Counted from the first letter of the stretch, positions 34,625 to 43,726 are shown. The stretch: 64,000 bases of DNA from Verrucomicrobia bacterium Tous-C9LFEB (GCA_002304345.1 NEUU01000008.1:1-64000), one strand, 5' to 3'. A program made the numbers and translations. The notes: generated from the letters alone by a model not told the origin.

Positions 34625-35380
34625 ATGCACTGGTACCCCGAGCTCCTCTCTTACGCCTGGATGCTGGCCGCCATCGCCGCCCTCTGCATTGGTTTGGCCA
34701 AGGCCGGGCTGGGAGGATTCGGTATGTTGACCGTCCTCTTCATGGCCGAAGTACTCCCCGCGCGCGAATCCACTGGTGTCGTGCTGCCCCTCCTCATTGT
34801 CGGCGACCTCTTTGCCGTCCACGCCTATCGGCACCATGCGCAATGGCGTTACATCCGGCATTTATTGGCCCCTGCCCTAGTGGGTATCGGTATGGGCTAC
34901 CTCGCAATGAATGCCATTCCGGACAAAAACTTCAAACACGTCATGGGCTGGATCATCCTCGGCCTGACCCTGCTCCAGTGGTCGCGCCAGTTCTTCAACG
35001 AAGCCACCATCACCCGCCTCGCCCACACCCACGTCTTCGGCTACTCCATGGGCGGCCTCGGCGGGGCGTCCACCATGATGGCCAACGCCGCTGGCCCCGT
35101 CATGAGCCTCTACTTCCTCGCCGTCAATCTGCCCAAGTACGAACTCATCGGCACCGCCGCCTGGTTCTTCCTCATCGTCAACGTCACCAAGATCCCCTTC
35201 AGCGCCCACCTCGGCTTGATTAACTTCACCTCCATGGCCCTCGTCGCCATGCTCGCCCCGTTCGTCGTCATCGGCATCGGCGTCGGCAAGGCCGTCATCC
35301 ACCTCGTCCCGCAAAAAGTCTTCGAATGGCTCCTCCTCGTCACCGCCGCCGCCGGAGCCATCCGCCTGATCTGCTCCTAG
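34625..35380 (+). CDS. TauE/SafE-family membrane exporter
   Basis: A 251-residue inner-membrane protein with about seven or eight hydrophobic segments. IGLAKAGLGGFGMLTVLF near 22 and the mid-protein GGLGGASTMMANAAGPV near 140 are the paired, family-typical motifs of TauE/SafE permeases. Such proteins move sulfite, organosulfonates or related anions, but the substrate cannot be read from sequence. ATG 34625 is preferred over GTG 34622. Divergent from the barrel protein, with about 160 bp between them. Confidence 0.9.
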   Translation: MHWYPELLSYAWMLAAIAALCIGLAKAGLGGFGMLTVLFMAEVLPARESTGVVLPLLIVGDLFAVHAYRHHAQWRYIRHLLAPALVGIGMGYLAMNAIPDKNFKHVMGWIILGLTLLQWSRQFFNEATITRLAHTHVFGYSMGGLGGASTMMANAAGPVMSLYFLAVNLPKYELIGTAAWFFLIVNVTKIPFSAHLGLINFTSMALVAMLAPFVVIGIGVGKAVIHLVPQKVFEWLLLVTAAAGAIRLICS

Positions 35381-35861
35381 CAGCGTGACGCTGGACCCCG
35401 TAACGCTCACGCCCGATCTGGACCTCTGGTGTAGCCGAAGCCGTTGGCTTCGGCGGGCGCAAGCTCACCGACAGGGGCTCTCGGCAACGATGAATCCCGA
35501 TCGCCACAGCCTTCCTACTTAGTACCTAGAACTCCGTACTTCGTACTTTTTCCTGCCGCCCCTGCGGCAAAAATCTCGCACACGTAGCTCACATAGCTCA
35601 CCTAACGCAAACTCTCCGGGCGAATCTGTGCTTAAATGGCTCCATGCGCCCAGCCCATGCCCTGAAATTTCCCATCTCCCAGGTGAGATTTCCTCTCCTC
35701 ACCCGCACGGCACGGAATCAACGCCTTCGAAAAACTGTCGACGTCTGGAGCCGTTCGGAGCTGCGATCTCGTTTTTTTCACCCCGCGCCCTTTCACTCTC
35801 TTATTTACGCCCCGCGAGCGACCCCGTAATCTTCGGCTGAATCACATCACCCCAGCTCTTT
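35381..35861. other. Intergenic region with several repeat fragments
   Basis: No convincing gene. It holds CAGCGTGACGCTGG (about 35382), a block GCCGAAGCC...GCTCTCGGCAACG at about 35437-35488 that recurs inverted at about 62231-62280, and CACGTAGCTCA...CTCACCTAACGC at about 35581-35608, related to 55425-55445. A small hairpin (GAAATTTCCCATCTCCC with GGTGAGATTTC) lies near 35665-35690. Confidence 0.6.
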
Positions 35862-37235
35862 ATGCAATTGATCCCCTGGCTCGCCTCTCTCAAACGCACT
35901 TTCCCCGGCCCACAACTGCGCACCGACGAGAAAACCCTCGCTGCGTACGGCGGTGACGCGTGGTTCGCCTCGCACCAGCCCGATGCGGTTTTCTTCCCGC
36001 GCAAAGCCGAGGACGTCGCGAAGCTCCTCAAGTTCGCCACCCGCCACAAAATTCCCGTCACCGCGCGCGGCGCGGGCAAGGGCTACGTCGGCGGTTGCGT
36101 TCCCGAACACGGCGGCATCGTCGTCTCGTTTGAGAAGATGAACCGCATTCTTGAGATCAACCAACCCGACGGCGTGGCGGTCGTGCAACCGGGCGTGATC
36201 ACTGGCCACCTGCAAACCGCCGTGGAAAAAGTCGGCCTCTTCTACCCGCCCGATCCCGCCAGCCTGAAGGACTGCTTCATCGGCGGCAACGTCGCCACGA
36301 ACGCGGGCGGTCCGCGCTGCGTGAAGTACGGCGTCACGCGCCACTACATCCTCGGCCTGCAAGTCGCCCTCGCAGACGGCACGCTCGTGCGCGTCGGCGG
36401 TCGCACACACAAGAACAAGTCCGGCCTCGATCTGGTCGGCATGTTCGTCGGCTCCGAGGGACTCCTCGGTCTCGTCACGGAAATCACCGTGCGCTTGCTC
36501 CCGCTCCCGCGCGCCCGCGCCGTCTTCTCCGCCGGATTCCGCACCGCGCCGCAAGCCGCCGCCGCCGTGCAGGCGATTCTCGCAAACGGCTTCCTCCCCT
36601 CCGCGCTCGAAGTGGCGGATCAATTCACCCTGCGCGCCGCGCGCAAACATCTCGGCGGCGAACTCGTCCCGCCGGGCGCGGCCTGCCTCATTGTCGAGAT
36701 CGACGGCCAGCCCGCCTCGGTTCGCTCGGAAGCGAAGCAACTGCTCGCGATCATTCGGCGTGCCGGTGGATTGCAGATTCGCTCCGCCCTCACGCCGCGC
36801 GATGCGGAAAAAATCTGGGACCTGCGCCGCGGCTTCTCGATGTCGCTCAAGGCCACCGGCCTTACCAAGCTCAACGAGGACATCACCGTCCCGCGCGGCA
36901 AACTGGTCGATCTCTTCGCCTTCGCCGCCAAGCTGCAAAAGAAATACGGCCTCGCCGTCGCCAGCTTCGGCCACGCAGGGGACGGCAACATCCACGTGAA
37001 TATCATGGTCGACCTCACCCAACCCGGCGTGAAACCGAAAATGCATCGCGCGCTCGACGAACTCTTCACCCAGGTCATCGCGTGGAATGGCGCCATCACC
37101 GGCGAACACGGCATCGGCCTCGCCAAATTGCGCTGGTGGAAAAAAGCCGCCTCGCCCGAATTGCGCGCCCTCCATCGCACCGTCAAACTCGCCCTCGACC
37201 CGCACCGCCTCCTCAACCCCGGAAAGTTTATCTAG
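35862..37235 (+). CDS. FAD-linked oxidase, GlcD / D-lactate dehydrogenase type
   Basis: A 457-residue flavoprotein. The PCMH-type FAD-binding domain (about 35-215) has PVTARGAGKGYVGG, PPDPASLKDCFIGGNVATNAGGP and SEGLLGLVTEITVRLLP; the C-terminal FAD oxidase domain ends with GHAGDGNIHVN and GEHGIGLAKL. Enzymes of this type oxidise 2-hydroxy acids such as glycolate or D-lactate. No GlcE or GlcF partner is adjacent, so the electron acceptor is unknown. A link to lactate from the BMC pathway is possible but the gene is 15 kb away. The following gene is 111 bp downstream. Confidence 0.92.
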   Translation: MQLIPWLASLKRTFPGPQLRTDEKTLAAYGGDAWFASHQPDAVFFPRKAEDVAKLLKFATRHKIPVTARGAGKGYVGGCVPEHGGIVVSFEKMNRILEINQPDGVAVVQPGVITGHLQTAVEKVGLFYPPDPASLKDCFIGGNVATNAGGPRCVKYGVTRHYILGLQVALADGTLVRVGGRTHKNKSGLDLVGMFVGSEGLLGLVTEITVRLLPLPRARAVFSAGFRTAPQAAAAVQAILANGFLPSALEVADQFTLRAARKHLGGELVPPGAACLIVEIDGQPASVRSEAKQLLAIIRRAGGLQIRSALTPRDAEKIWDLRRGFSMSLKATGLTKLNEDITVPRGKLVDLFAFAAKLQKKYGLAVASFGHAGDGNIHVNIMVDLTQPGVKPKMHRALDELFTQVIAWNGAITGEHGIGLAKLRWWKKAASPELRALHRTVKLALDPHRLLNPGKFI

Positions 37236-37346
37236 AAGCAGTCAGCACTCAGCTATCAGTTGTCAGCCGTCCATTTTTCAGTATACAGGAGAATCATCGG
37301 CCCTCCTCTGAACGCTGAGAGCTGAAAGCTGACCGCTCTTTTTCTC

Positions 37347-37871
37347 ATGCTCACGCCCGACGACATCAACTACGCGATCGAGAACACGCACGTCATCCTG
37401 CCGCCCCGGCAGCGCCTCGCCACCTTCGGCACATCGTTGATCAACTACTACCTCATCACCGAGGACATGGACGCGATCAACCTCACCCGCGTCCGCGAAG
37501 GCCAGATCCACGCCGAGCGGCCAGAGATCATGTCGCCCGAACACTTCTCCCGCCTCATGCTCGAAGGCTTCGGCGAACGCGCCCAGGAATTCGCCGACTT
37601 CCTCAGCACAAATAGTCAAAAGCTCGCCTTCCTCAAGTACGGTTTCCGCTTCCGCAAGGCCGACATCCGCTCCTACGAAGCCCACCTCTCCCTCGCCGAA
37701 ATCACCGACAAGGTAAAGGTCGACGTCACCGCCAAAAGCGATCCCCTCTCCGCCGTCCTCACCGGCATCGACGACGGCTGGGAAGTCTGCCTGATCAAAT
37801 TCATGGTCGACCTCATCCAATCCTCCAGCGGCCAGAACTTCGACGACTTCCGCAAGCGCGGGTTGCTCTAA
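37347..37871 (+). CDS. Conserved hypothetical protein
   Basis: A 174-residue protein with no domain I recognise. It begins MLTPDDINYAIENTHVILPP and is mixed alpha/beta with many acidic residues and no signal peptide or membrane segment. GC-rich codon use matches the core genes, and the frame is intact, so it is probably real. It follows the oxidase gene after a gap holding dispersed GCTGAAAGCTGA-type repeats and precedes a palindromic repeat. Confidence 0.75.
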   Translation: MLTPDDINYAIENTHVILPPRQRLATFGTSLINYYLITEDMDAINLTRVREGQIHAERPEIMSPEHFSRLMLEGFGERAQEFADFLSTNSQKLAFLKYGFRFRKADIRSYEAHLSLAEITDKVKVDVTAKSDPLSAVLTGIDDGWEVCLIKFMVDLIQSSSGQNFDDFRKRGLL

Positions 37872-37906
37872 GCAGGTTGAGTCGATAAGCCCATCCTCAT
37901 CCGAAC

Positions 37907-37961
37907 TGTAGGGCGGTTCTGTGAACCGCCGCTGCGGCTCACCAAGAGCCGCACGTTCAGG
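37907..37961. repeat. Intergenic three-way-junction repeat, copy 3 (degenerate)
   Basis: CTGTAGGGCGGTTCTGTGAA and a GCGGCTC...GAGCCGC hairpin match copies 1 and 2, but the outer right arm has changed to CGTTCAG. Confidence 0.7.
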
Positions 37962-38005
37962 AGTCGGCCATCCGAAATCCCCTTTGAAATCTCAAATCTG
38001 AAATT

Positions 38006-38986
38006 TCAAATTCCCAGCCCCAACTCCAACTGATTCTCCATCCCGAGCGCCCACGCCTCCACACCCCGCGCCCGCAACGTCGCCGCGAACTCCCGCGCAA
38101 AACCGTGCACCGTGTACACCCGCTTCGGCTGCACCGCCTCCACGAACTTCAACAGATCCGGAAAATCCGCGTGATCCGATAACGCAAACGCCGCGTCGCA
38201 GCCATAGCGATAAATCGCTCCCGAATCCAATGCCCAACCCGACACCATCGCCGTGCGCCGTTTCGCCACGCCCTCCAGCCACGCGCCCTGCGGCGGACCA
38301 ATCACCACGTGACCCGCCACATTCGCCGCGTCAAATTCCCGGTATGCCGGAAACGTCATCCCGAGCGATTCATACACTCGGGTCATCGCCACCGAAGCCG
38401 CGTGCATCATCACCGGCAACTCCGCTTCCGCCAGCAACGCCAGCACCTCCTGACTCTTCCCCAGCGAGTATGCCCACAACACCGGCGTCACACCTTCCGA
38501 CAACGCCGCGCGACAGAACGCCACCATCGACGCCGCCACTTCTTCCGTCGGTGGCATCACATAGCGCCGCAAGCCGAATGTCGTCTCCATGATCAACACG
38601 TCCGCACGCGGCGTCGCGCATCGCTCCGCGGTCAGTCCCGGACGCAACTTGAAATCGCCCGTGTACAACAAACTCTCCTCCTCGTGCCGCACCCACAATT
38701 GCGCCGAGCCCAGCACATGCCCCGCCGCAAACAACTTCACCTCCGCGGCGCCGTTCGCCAATGTGTGCGCTTGCTCGAAAGCCAACACCGTTTCCTCTCG
38801 CTCGCCCTTCAATCGTCCACGCAACAAACGACTGGTTCCTTCTGTACACACGACATGACGATGCGAACCAATGTGATCAAAATGCGCATGCGAAATGAAC
38901 GACAGATCCACACGCTTCCGCGCATCGCAATGCAACGCCACCTGCGGCAAGTGAATTCCATTAGAGAGAGTGATTTTCCAAGCCAT
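38006..38986 (-). CDS. MBL-fold nuclease-like protein (beta-CASP/exonuclease type)
   Basis: A 326-residue metallo-beta-lactamase-fold protein with the metal motif SHAHFDHIGSH near residue 30 and LLYTGDFKLR near 105, plus a C-terminal ALSDHADFPDLL and VYTVHGFA as in mRNA-3'-end-processing and ligase-associated exonucleases. It probably acts on nucleic acid in the cytoplasm. The usual partner, an ATP-dependent DNA ligase gene, is not in the window. ATG 38986 gives the family-length start; the frame is open to 39022. Confidence 0.85.
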   Translation of the reverse strand: MAWKITLSNGIHLPQVALHCDARKRVDLSFISHAHFDHIGSHRHVVCTEGTSRLLRGRLKGEREETVLAFEQAHTLANGAAEVKLFAAGHVLGSAQLWVRHEEESLLYTGDFKLRPGLTAERCATPRADVLIMETTFGLRRYVMPPTEEVAASMVAFCRAALSEGVTPVLWAYSLGKSQEVLALLAEAELPVMMHAASVAMTRVYESLGMTFPAYREFDAANVAGHVVIGPPQGAWLEGVAKRRTAMVSGWALDSGAIYRYGCDAAFALSDHADFPDLLKFVEAVQPKRVYTVHGFAREFAATLRARGVEAWALGMENQLELGLGI

Positions 38987-39077
38987 GCAGATTTTGCCTA
39001 GTTCGCGTGAACCAAGGTTCACTCATTCCAATTTAAAGTCAAAAACAAGCATTTCCCCCCTCTCAACCGGGCAACTT

Positions 39078-39105
39078 TTGCACTTGGTATGAGAGGTGCT
39101 ATAAT
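39078..39105 (+). promoter_or_regulatory. Sigma-70-like promoter of the TPR gene
   Basis: TTGCAC (39078-39083), a 16-base spacer and TATAAT (39100-39105) match the housekeeping consensus. It lies about 100 bp before the start at 39203; AAAGGAG at about 39182 may be the ribosome-binding site. Confidence 0.6.
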
Positions 39106-39202
39106 AAATGAAGAAATCTTAAAAAACCCGTTTACATTCACCTAAAAAAGAGTTGTGTTAGATATAGAAAAGTTCTATCTCGAAAGGAGCATAGATTAAA
39201 AA

Positions 39203-39682
39203 ATGAGCCCGGAACGTTGCATGGATGCAGCTCGAGGTTATCTCTACCTCGGCTTGCCAGATGAAGCCCTCTCGGAAATCGAGCCGGTTCCGTTCAGCCA
39301 CCGCTTCAACCGTGAATTCATGGAGCTGCGCACCGCCATCCACATGGCCCGCAAGCAATGGCTCGAAGCCCTCGTCATCGCCCGCAACGTCTGCCACCTT
39401 TTCCCCTCCTCCGAGCGCGGCTTTCTCGACGCCTCCCGCTGCCTCCACAAGCTCGGCCGCACCCAGGAAGCCAAGGACGTCCTCCTGCAGGCTCCCTCTT
39501 CCCTGCGCACCAAGGCCGTGCACCACTATCAGATGTCCCGCCTCGAAGCCAAGATGGGCAACGTCGACAACGCCCGCAAGTCCCTCAAGCGCGCCATCGC
39601 CCTCGACCCCAAATACCGCAAGCTCGCCTCCAAAGCCGACGAACTCCGCGATATCTTCCAGACCATCGCCGAAGAGTCCTAG
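39203..39682 (+). CDS. TPR-repeat protein
   Basis: A 159-residue, fully helical protein with about four tetratricopeptide repeats; the clearest is MGNVDNARKSLKRAIALDP near 116-134. No signal peptide. TPR proteins hold partner proteins; no partner is evident. A near-consensus promoter lies upstream, and a CAGGGCTCAGCCCTG palindrome about 105 bp downstream. Confidence 0.85.
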   Translation: MSPERCMDAARGYLYLGLPDEALSEIEPVPFSHRFNREFMELRTAIHMARKQWLEALVIARNVCHLFPSSERGFLDASRCLHKLGRTQEAKDVLLQAPSSLRTKAVHHYQMSRLEAKMGNVDNARKSLKRAIALDPKYRKLASKADELRDIFQTIAEES

Positions 39683-39764
39683 CAGGGCTGGACTAACTCA
39701 TCTCCGTCGTCTTCAGCTAGGGTTAGGTCACGCCCTGCAACAGTCTTTCTTCAAATAACTCCAC

Positions 39765-39803
39765 CCGTGGCGAAGCGTCGCTGGGTCCAGGGCTCAGCCC
39801 TGG
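39765..39803. repeat. CACCCGTGGCGAAGCGT / CAGGGCTCAGCCCTG repeat
   Basis: This block matches about 33425-33463 almost base for base and ends in a 15-base near-palindrome. It is intergenic in both places. Confidence 0.75.
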
Positions 39804-39890
39804 CTAAAGTTTTGCGGGGGAGATGCCGTTGACTACACAAGAGCTGGCTCATCCAAGCCAGATTCAGCCTTAACCAGGAATGGAGAACCC

Positions 39891-40430
39891 ATGAACCGAG
39901 TCGACGTCCCCAACCGCAGAAACGAAAAATTGGTCCTGAAAAAATCCGACATGAACGCCGTCAATCTGGCGCTCTCCCTCGCCGACAAAGGCACCGGCAA
40001 CCTCTTCCCCCCCTACGAAGCCTATCGCTACATCCTCAACGGCTCACTCACCGGCATCTCCCTCTTCAGCGTCTGGAAAGGCCAACTCCCAATCCTCGCC
40101 TCCTTCATCACCTGGTCCGACGAAGGGCTCGAAAAACTGCGCCCCGCCGTTTCCAAAGTCTACCAGCGCATGGTCGGCCCCATTCGCATCGAATCCGAAA
40201 CCGAGCTCGTCGATATCGAACTCCCCCAAAGCCTGCCCCAGGTTGTCTCCATCCCCTGCGAGGATTTTAACAATCTCGACGAAGAAGAACGTAAATTCAT
40301 CCTCGAGTTCGAACAAACCATGGCTTGGGCCATCCTCGTCGAACGTCGCTGCCTCGACGCCAACCGCACCAGCGGCAGCCTCGACCTCGAGGACGCCACC
40401 GCCGAAGCCCTCGCCGGTAGCTGCGCCTAA
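39891..40430 (+). CDS. Conserved hypothetical protein
   Basis: A 179-residue cytoplasmic protein without a recognised domain. It starts MNRVDVPNRRNEKLVLKKSD, preceded by GGAATGGAG as a possible ribosome-binding site. The second half is acidic and helical (DEEERKFILEFEQTMAWAIL). Codon use is like the core genome. It is the last core gene before the integrated element and ends about 110 bp before tRNA-Pro. Confidence 0.72.
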   Translation: MNRVDVPNRRNEKLVLKKSDMNAVNLALSLADKGTGNLFPPYEAYRYILNGSLTGISLFSVWKGQLPILASFITWSDEGLEKLRPAVSKVYQRMVGPIRIESETELVDIELPQSLPQVVSIPCEDFNNLDEEERKFILEFEQTMAWAILVERRCLDANRTSGSLDLEDATAEALAGSCA

Positions 40431-40495
40431 AGTTTGTCCCCCGAGCCCTCGACAGAAAGCCTGCACAACAGGCTTTCCAATTTAAAAGATCGCCA

Positions 40496-41872
40496 CTAAC
40501 CTGCGACTCGTGCACCATCTCCATGCTGCACAAGGTAATCCGGAGCGTAGCTCAGCTTGGTAGAGCACTTGGTTTGGGACCAAGACGTCGCAGGTTCAAA
40601 TCCTGTCGCTCCGATTTTCCGCCATCCCGCGACATCTTGCGAAAAAGTGGGATTTCTCCTCTGTAGAACGACCTCCAAGACCGCATTTTCGTTGCGACAT
40701 TCTGCGACCGTTTTTGACGAGTTTTGACAATTTGCGGTAGAATTTTTAGTCCATTCCGTAGTCCACTTAGCCTGTCGCCGCTTCATCTTCAGTCCCGTAG
40801 TCTCCACGTGAGGCTTAAAACCCGCCGCATCCCTGTCCAAAATGGCGGCATCCGAATAGACTCCTGTGGTCAAATTCGGACTGGAATGTCTTGCCGCGTG
40901 CTGAGTCACCGAGACGGACGCCCCGTTCTGTTGCATCAGAGTAATAAAAGTACCCCGCAATGCGTGAAAATCGGCATAGCGGCCATTTTCATCGCAGTAA
41001 GGGATTCCCACGGCAGCCAAATCTTTGGCGAGTGTCTTAGGCCGAGGAACAAACTTAACGACTCGATCTTCTGGCATGCCCATCCGTTGCCGAAGCTCAG
41101 CCGCAAACTCTGGATTAATGCTCAAGGGCTGGAATTTCCGATTCTTGGTTATTTCAGGCGGCATCACCAAAATAGGCGTTGGCCGATCCAGTAGAAAATA
41201 CTTCCAGCGCAGTTGCCTAATTTCGTTGCGGCGCAGGCCTAAGCCAAAACCAATCTTGTACGCAAAGGCTCGATCCTCTGGCGAACTGGCGCACAGCTGA
41301 CCGATTTGCTCCACCGTCAATGAACGCCTTAGCCGCTTTCGCCCTTCCCCCTTGGGTACATTCAGCGCCGCCAACGGATTGACTGCCAGCAGACCATTGC
41401 GCACCGCCCACGACATGAACATTTGCCAATGCTTCGCCTTATTGACCAAGGACCGATCGGCCAAACCGGATTGCCCTGCCAGCCACCGCTGCAGAGGTTG
41501 AGGCTTAATGTCAGCCAGACGCCGAAACGAGCAAACCGCCATGGCTTGCTCCAAATCCCTCTTAGCGTCCTTACAGTACACGGCCACTCTCCCCAGCTCC
41601 TGCAAGTCTTGCAAGTAGGCGGCCACATGCTCCGCTAACGGCCTCGTAGCGTTGGTGAACTCCTTGTCTGTAGGTTCTAATCCTATCTCCTGACGGCCCC
41701 GCTTGCGCACCTCAGCCAGAGCCTTGCTTTGCGCCACGAGCTTATCGGGCGACTTCAGGTTAATCAGGATCAAGCGTCCAGACTCATCTTTCCAATGGCA
41801 GTAATAGCTTTTGGATTCAACCACTTTACCGTCGATACAACGCTTGCGTTTAAAGACAGGTACATTGTTCAT
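40496..41872 (-). CDS. int: Tyrosine recombinase/integrase
   Basis: A 458-residue integrase in the integrated state. An N-terminal arm-binding part and a SAM-like core-binding domain (about 75-165) precede the catalytic domain (about 185-345) with R214 (GLGLRRNEIRQL), H303 and R306 (DFHALRGTF), H329 (AARHSS) and nucleophile Y339 (TTGVYSDA). Residues 428-458 are encoded by the tRNA-Pro antisense strand, outside the element. In the excised circle the frame would instead continue for 66 other residues found at 45118-45317. It overlaps the HTH gene by four bases. Confidence 0.95.
   Translation of the reverse strand: MNNVPVFKRKRCIDGKVVESKSYYCHWKDESGRLILINLKSPDKLVAQSKALAEVRKRGRQEIGLEPTDKEFTNATRPLAEHVAAYLQDLQELGRVAVYCKDAKRDLEQAMAVCSFRRLADIKPQPLQRWLAGQSGLADRSLVNKAKHWQMFMSWAVRNGLLAVNPLAALNVPKGEGRKRLRRSLTVEQIGQLCASSPEDRAFAYKIGFGLGLRRNEIRQLRWKYFLLDRPTPILVMPPEITKNRKFQPLSINPEFAAELRQRMGMPEDRVVKFVPRPKTLAKDLAAVGIPYCDENGRYADFHALRGTFITLMQQNGASVSVTQHAARHSSPNLTTGVYSDAAILDRDAAGFKPHVETTGLKMKRRQAKWTTEWTKNSTANCQNSSKTVAECRNENAVLEVVLQRRNPTFSQDVAGWRKIGATGFEPATSWSQTKCSTKLSYAPDYLVQHGDGARVAG
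40541..40614 (+). tRNA. tRNA-Pro (anticodon TGG)
   Basis: A full cloverleaf: acceptor CGGAGCG with CGCTCCG, D-arm GCTC...GAGC, anticodon arm CTTGG-TTTGGGA-CCAAG with anticodon TGG, T-arm with TTCAAAT, discriminator A; CCA is not encoded. Its 3' end is the integration site of the element that follows. Confidence 0.97.
40591..40636. repeat. attL, left 46-bp attachment repeat
   Basis: Identical to 45318-45363. It begins in the T-arm of tRNA-Pro and runs 22 bp past the tRNA end, so integration leaves the tRNA complete. Confidence 0.92.
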
Positions 41873-42051
41873 GCTAACTCCATTCCGAAATGTTCGCGTT
41901 CAAAATCGCGAATGACTTCCAAAGGCCAGCTTTTGTGTCCAAGAAAATAAACGGGCTCGGGAATTTCCTTGGAGTGAATTTTTCTCTCGAGTGTACGGCG
42001 TGTAACGCCCCAGCGCTGAGCCAGCATAACGATTGATAATCGTGTCGGCAT
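41869..42051 (-). CDS. Excisionase-like helix-turn-helix protein
   Basis: A 60-residue protein with a MerR/excisionase-type winged HTH: RLSIVMLAQRWGVTRRTLER followed by a wing-like PVYFLGHKSWPLEVI. It overlaps int by ATGA, the usual arrangement for directionality factors. It probably bends attachment DNA and favours excision. ATG 42051 is chosen; ATG-like 42063 adds four residues. The 200-bp region upstream has A/T-rich palindromes around ACGCGTT that may be its binding sites or the promoter. Confidence 0.8.
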   Translation of the reverse strand: MPTRLSIVMLAQRWGVTRRTLERKIHSKEIPEPVYFLGHKSWPLEVIRDFEREHFGMELA

Positions 42052-42063
42052 ATAGTTCCTCAC

Positions 42064-42266
42064 AGTAGGTCAAAAAGCGTAAAAACGCGTTTTGACGATT
42101 TTTTTAGGTTCTATCTGCCGATCTTGGGAGCCAGCGCTACCAACCCAATTTCGGTTACTTTAAGCCCCCGCGTCAAAATGCACTGTTTCCGTGGTATTTA
42201 GTTAACGCGTTTTTTAAGGGAATCTGCCAACGGATGTTTCTTCTCTATATACTGATATAGAAACTG
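42064..42266. other. Non-coding region upstream of the excisionase gene
   Basis: AT-rich. Contains AAAAACGCGTTTT (about 42080-42092) and TTAACGCGTTTTTT (about 42203-42216), sharing an ACGCGTTTT core. These may be regulator or excisionase sites. No ORF is seen. Confidence 0.45.
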
Positions 42267-42800
42267 TCAATTACTTTTTCTATAATAATCAATAGCCGTC
42301 GTCGAAAATTTGAAGGCCGTAGTAATCTGAGCATGGAGCGCTCTTGTTTCATATTCTCTTTTTACTTGGACGTGACAAATGGGAATAGCCGCACCGGTTA
42401 ATGCCGAATCCACGAAGTGATCCCGGCTCTTGCGATTCTCTTGAGCATGAGTCCGATCATCTAGTTCGATCACCCCTAATACTTTCATGGTAGCAGGATG
42501 CACACAAACAAAGTCCACGTGTTTCCCGGCTATCCTGTTAAAGGCGGCGTAATAGCCTCTCCTGCCATTCAAACTCTTGGGGCGAATGATGTCTGCCAGT
42601 CGCACCTTAGGGAAGATCGTAAACGCACCTCCTATAGCTTTTTGCAAGCTGCGGTAAAACGCCTGTTCTGCAGGGGTAAGGAGAATAACTTGCGCCTCGT
42701 AATTTCCATCCCTTTGGCTAGTGGATTTGCCTTCGACCAGCAACTTTAAAATGGCACAGACAACGATCAGCAAAACCGCAACAACAATAAGTGTTCCCAT
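42267..42800 (-). CDS. DUF2726 protein with N-terminal membrane anchor
   Basis: A 177-residue protein: one transmembrane helix at the N-terminus (about 3-22) followed by a DUF2726 domain (about 35-150) with FPKVRLADII, HVDFVCVHPATMKVLGVIELDD and SRDHFVDSAL. The fold is related to restriction-endonuclease-like nucleases, and the D-x(n)-E-x-D pattern in this one is kept. Role in the element is unknown. ATG 42800 is chosen over TTG 42806. Confidence 0.82.
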   Translation of the reverse strand: MGTLIVVAVLLIVVCAILKLLVEGKSTSQRDGNYEAQVILLTPAEQAFYRSLQKAIGGAFTIFPKVRLADIIRPKSLNGRRGYYAAFNRIAGKHVDFVCVHPATMKVLGVIELDDRTHAQENRKSRDHFVDSALTGAAIPICHVQVKREYETRALHAQITTAFKFSTTAIDYYRKSN

Positions 42801-42840
42801 GGCCAAAGATTACGCGGTCATCACAGAAAGACGCAACAAC

Positions 42841-42862
42841 AAAAGCGCGCTATAGCGCGCTT
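42841..42862. promoter_or_regulatory. Candidate operator of the XRE repressor
   Basis: AAGCGCGCTATAGCGCGCTT is a perfect 20-bp palindrome about 22 bp before the repressor start and 43 bp from the start of the divergent DUF2726 gene. Position and symmetry suit autoregulation. Confidence 0.65.
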
Positions 42863-42882
42863 ACAAAATAGCATACTGCGGC

Positions 42883-43113
42883 ATGATTAAGAACGTGAAG
42901 CAATCACCCCACGTCATTTTTGGGAGGAATCTCTGCCGACTCCGCAACGAAGCCGGACTGACTCAGGAAGCCTTGGCTGAAAAAGCCGACATCAGCCGCC
43001 GCTTCCTTCAGGAGATTGAGGCAGGAACTAAAAATCCTACCGTAAATGTAATCGTCCCGCTGAAGAGATCTCTCAAGTGTAATTGGAACGAACTTATGGA
43101 AAACTGCATTTAG
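42883..43113 (+). CDS. XRE-family repressor
   Basis: A 76-residue helix-turn-helix protein with the Cro/CI-type fold (FGRNLCRLRNEAGLTQEALA, then DISRRFLQEIEAGTKNPT). It is the only plus-strand gene of the element and lies between two divergent minus-strand genes, in the position of an immunity-type repressor. A palindrome AAAGCGCGCTATAGCGCGCTT (about 42841-42861) just upstream is a likely operator. Confidence 0.88.
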   Translation: MIKNVKQSPHVIFGRNLCRLRNEAGLTQEALAEKADISRRFLQEIEAGTKNPTVNVIVPLKRSLKCNWNELMENCI

Positions 43114-43123
43114 TTTGCAGATT

Positions 43124-43726
43124 TTATTCTTTAGATTCCTTTAACCCTTTTTCGATCATAGCCGGTAGCGAGAATAAAAAAGCTCCTAGGGCCATAGCAA
43201 AATCAAAAACTCTTTTTGCGTCTTCTACATTAGGCATGGCTTCAGCTTCATCAGCATGTCGTTGATCGTTAGCTTGCAGCCTAACTTGGTGGGCCCATTT
43301 TGCCATTTCCTTCGTAATTAAGTGCTCGGTAGCAGCTTTCTCTATGCGTTCATAGAGGGAGCCATCCTTATACCCTTTTACCTTTAGCATCGCATCGACA
43401 GCACTAGCAGCAACCATAATAGATGCCGCAGGAGTATGAAGCGACTCGTTAGCTTGCATTAAATAATCCCGAGGCCGCTGTGGAATATTTACGTCAATAG
43501 AGGTAGATTTTGGAAAATAGTTAATTACCTCTAACTCTGCTCGTTTGGCGTATGCTGAAACCAACATGCTACAGTTGGAACATAGATACACTCGCCAGAC
43601 TTGGATAGGAAATCCATTCTGTTGCTGAGTATTGAATTCCCCAACTTTCGATAGTAATGGCCTAGCTATTCCGCAATGTGGACAGCGTTGCAGTTCTAGA
43701 TTCTGTGAGAGCAAAAGAATATTCAT
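43124..43726 (-). CDS. DUF4145 protein with zinc-ribbon-like N-terminus
   Basis: A 200-residue protein. Two Cys pairs (CPHCG near 15-19 and CSNC near 49-52) suggest a zinc ribbon; the rest matches DUF4145, a helical domain common in mobile elements and near restriction genes, including AASIMVAASAVDAMLKVKGY and QANDQRHADE. Function is unknown. It ends 10 bp from the convergent repressor gene. Confidence 0.82.
   Translation of the reverse strand: MNILLLSQNLELQRCPHCGIARPLLSKVGEFNTQQQNGFPIQVWRVYLCSNCSMLVSAYAKRAELEVINYFPKSTSIDVNIPQRPRDYLMQANESLHTPAASIMVAASAVDAMLKVKGYKDGSLYERIEKAATEHLITKEMAKWAHQVRLQANDQRHADEAEAMPNVEDAKRVFDFAMALGAFLFSLPAMIEKGLKESKE

Noticed and set aside
35847-37205. 452-residue minus-strand frame over the FAD oxidase
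   Set aside because: Antisense shadow; the plus-strand frame has all flavoprotein motifs.
43083-43265. Small plus-strand frame after the XRE repressor
   Set aside because: Mostly antisense of the DUF4145 gene and lacks support.
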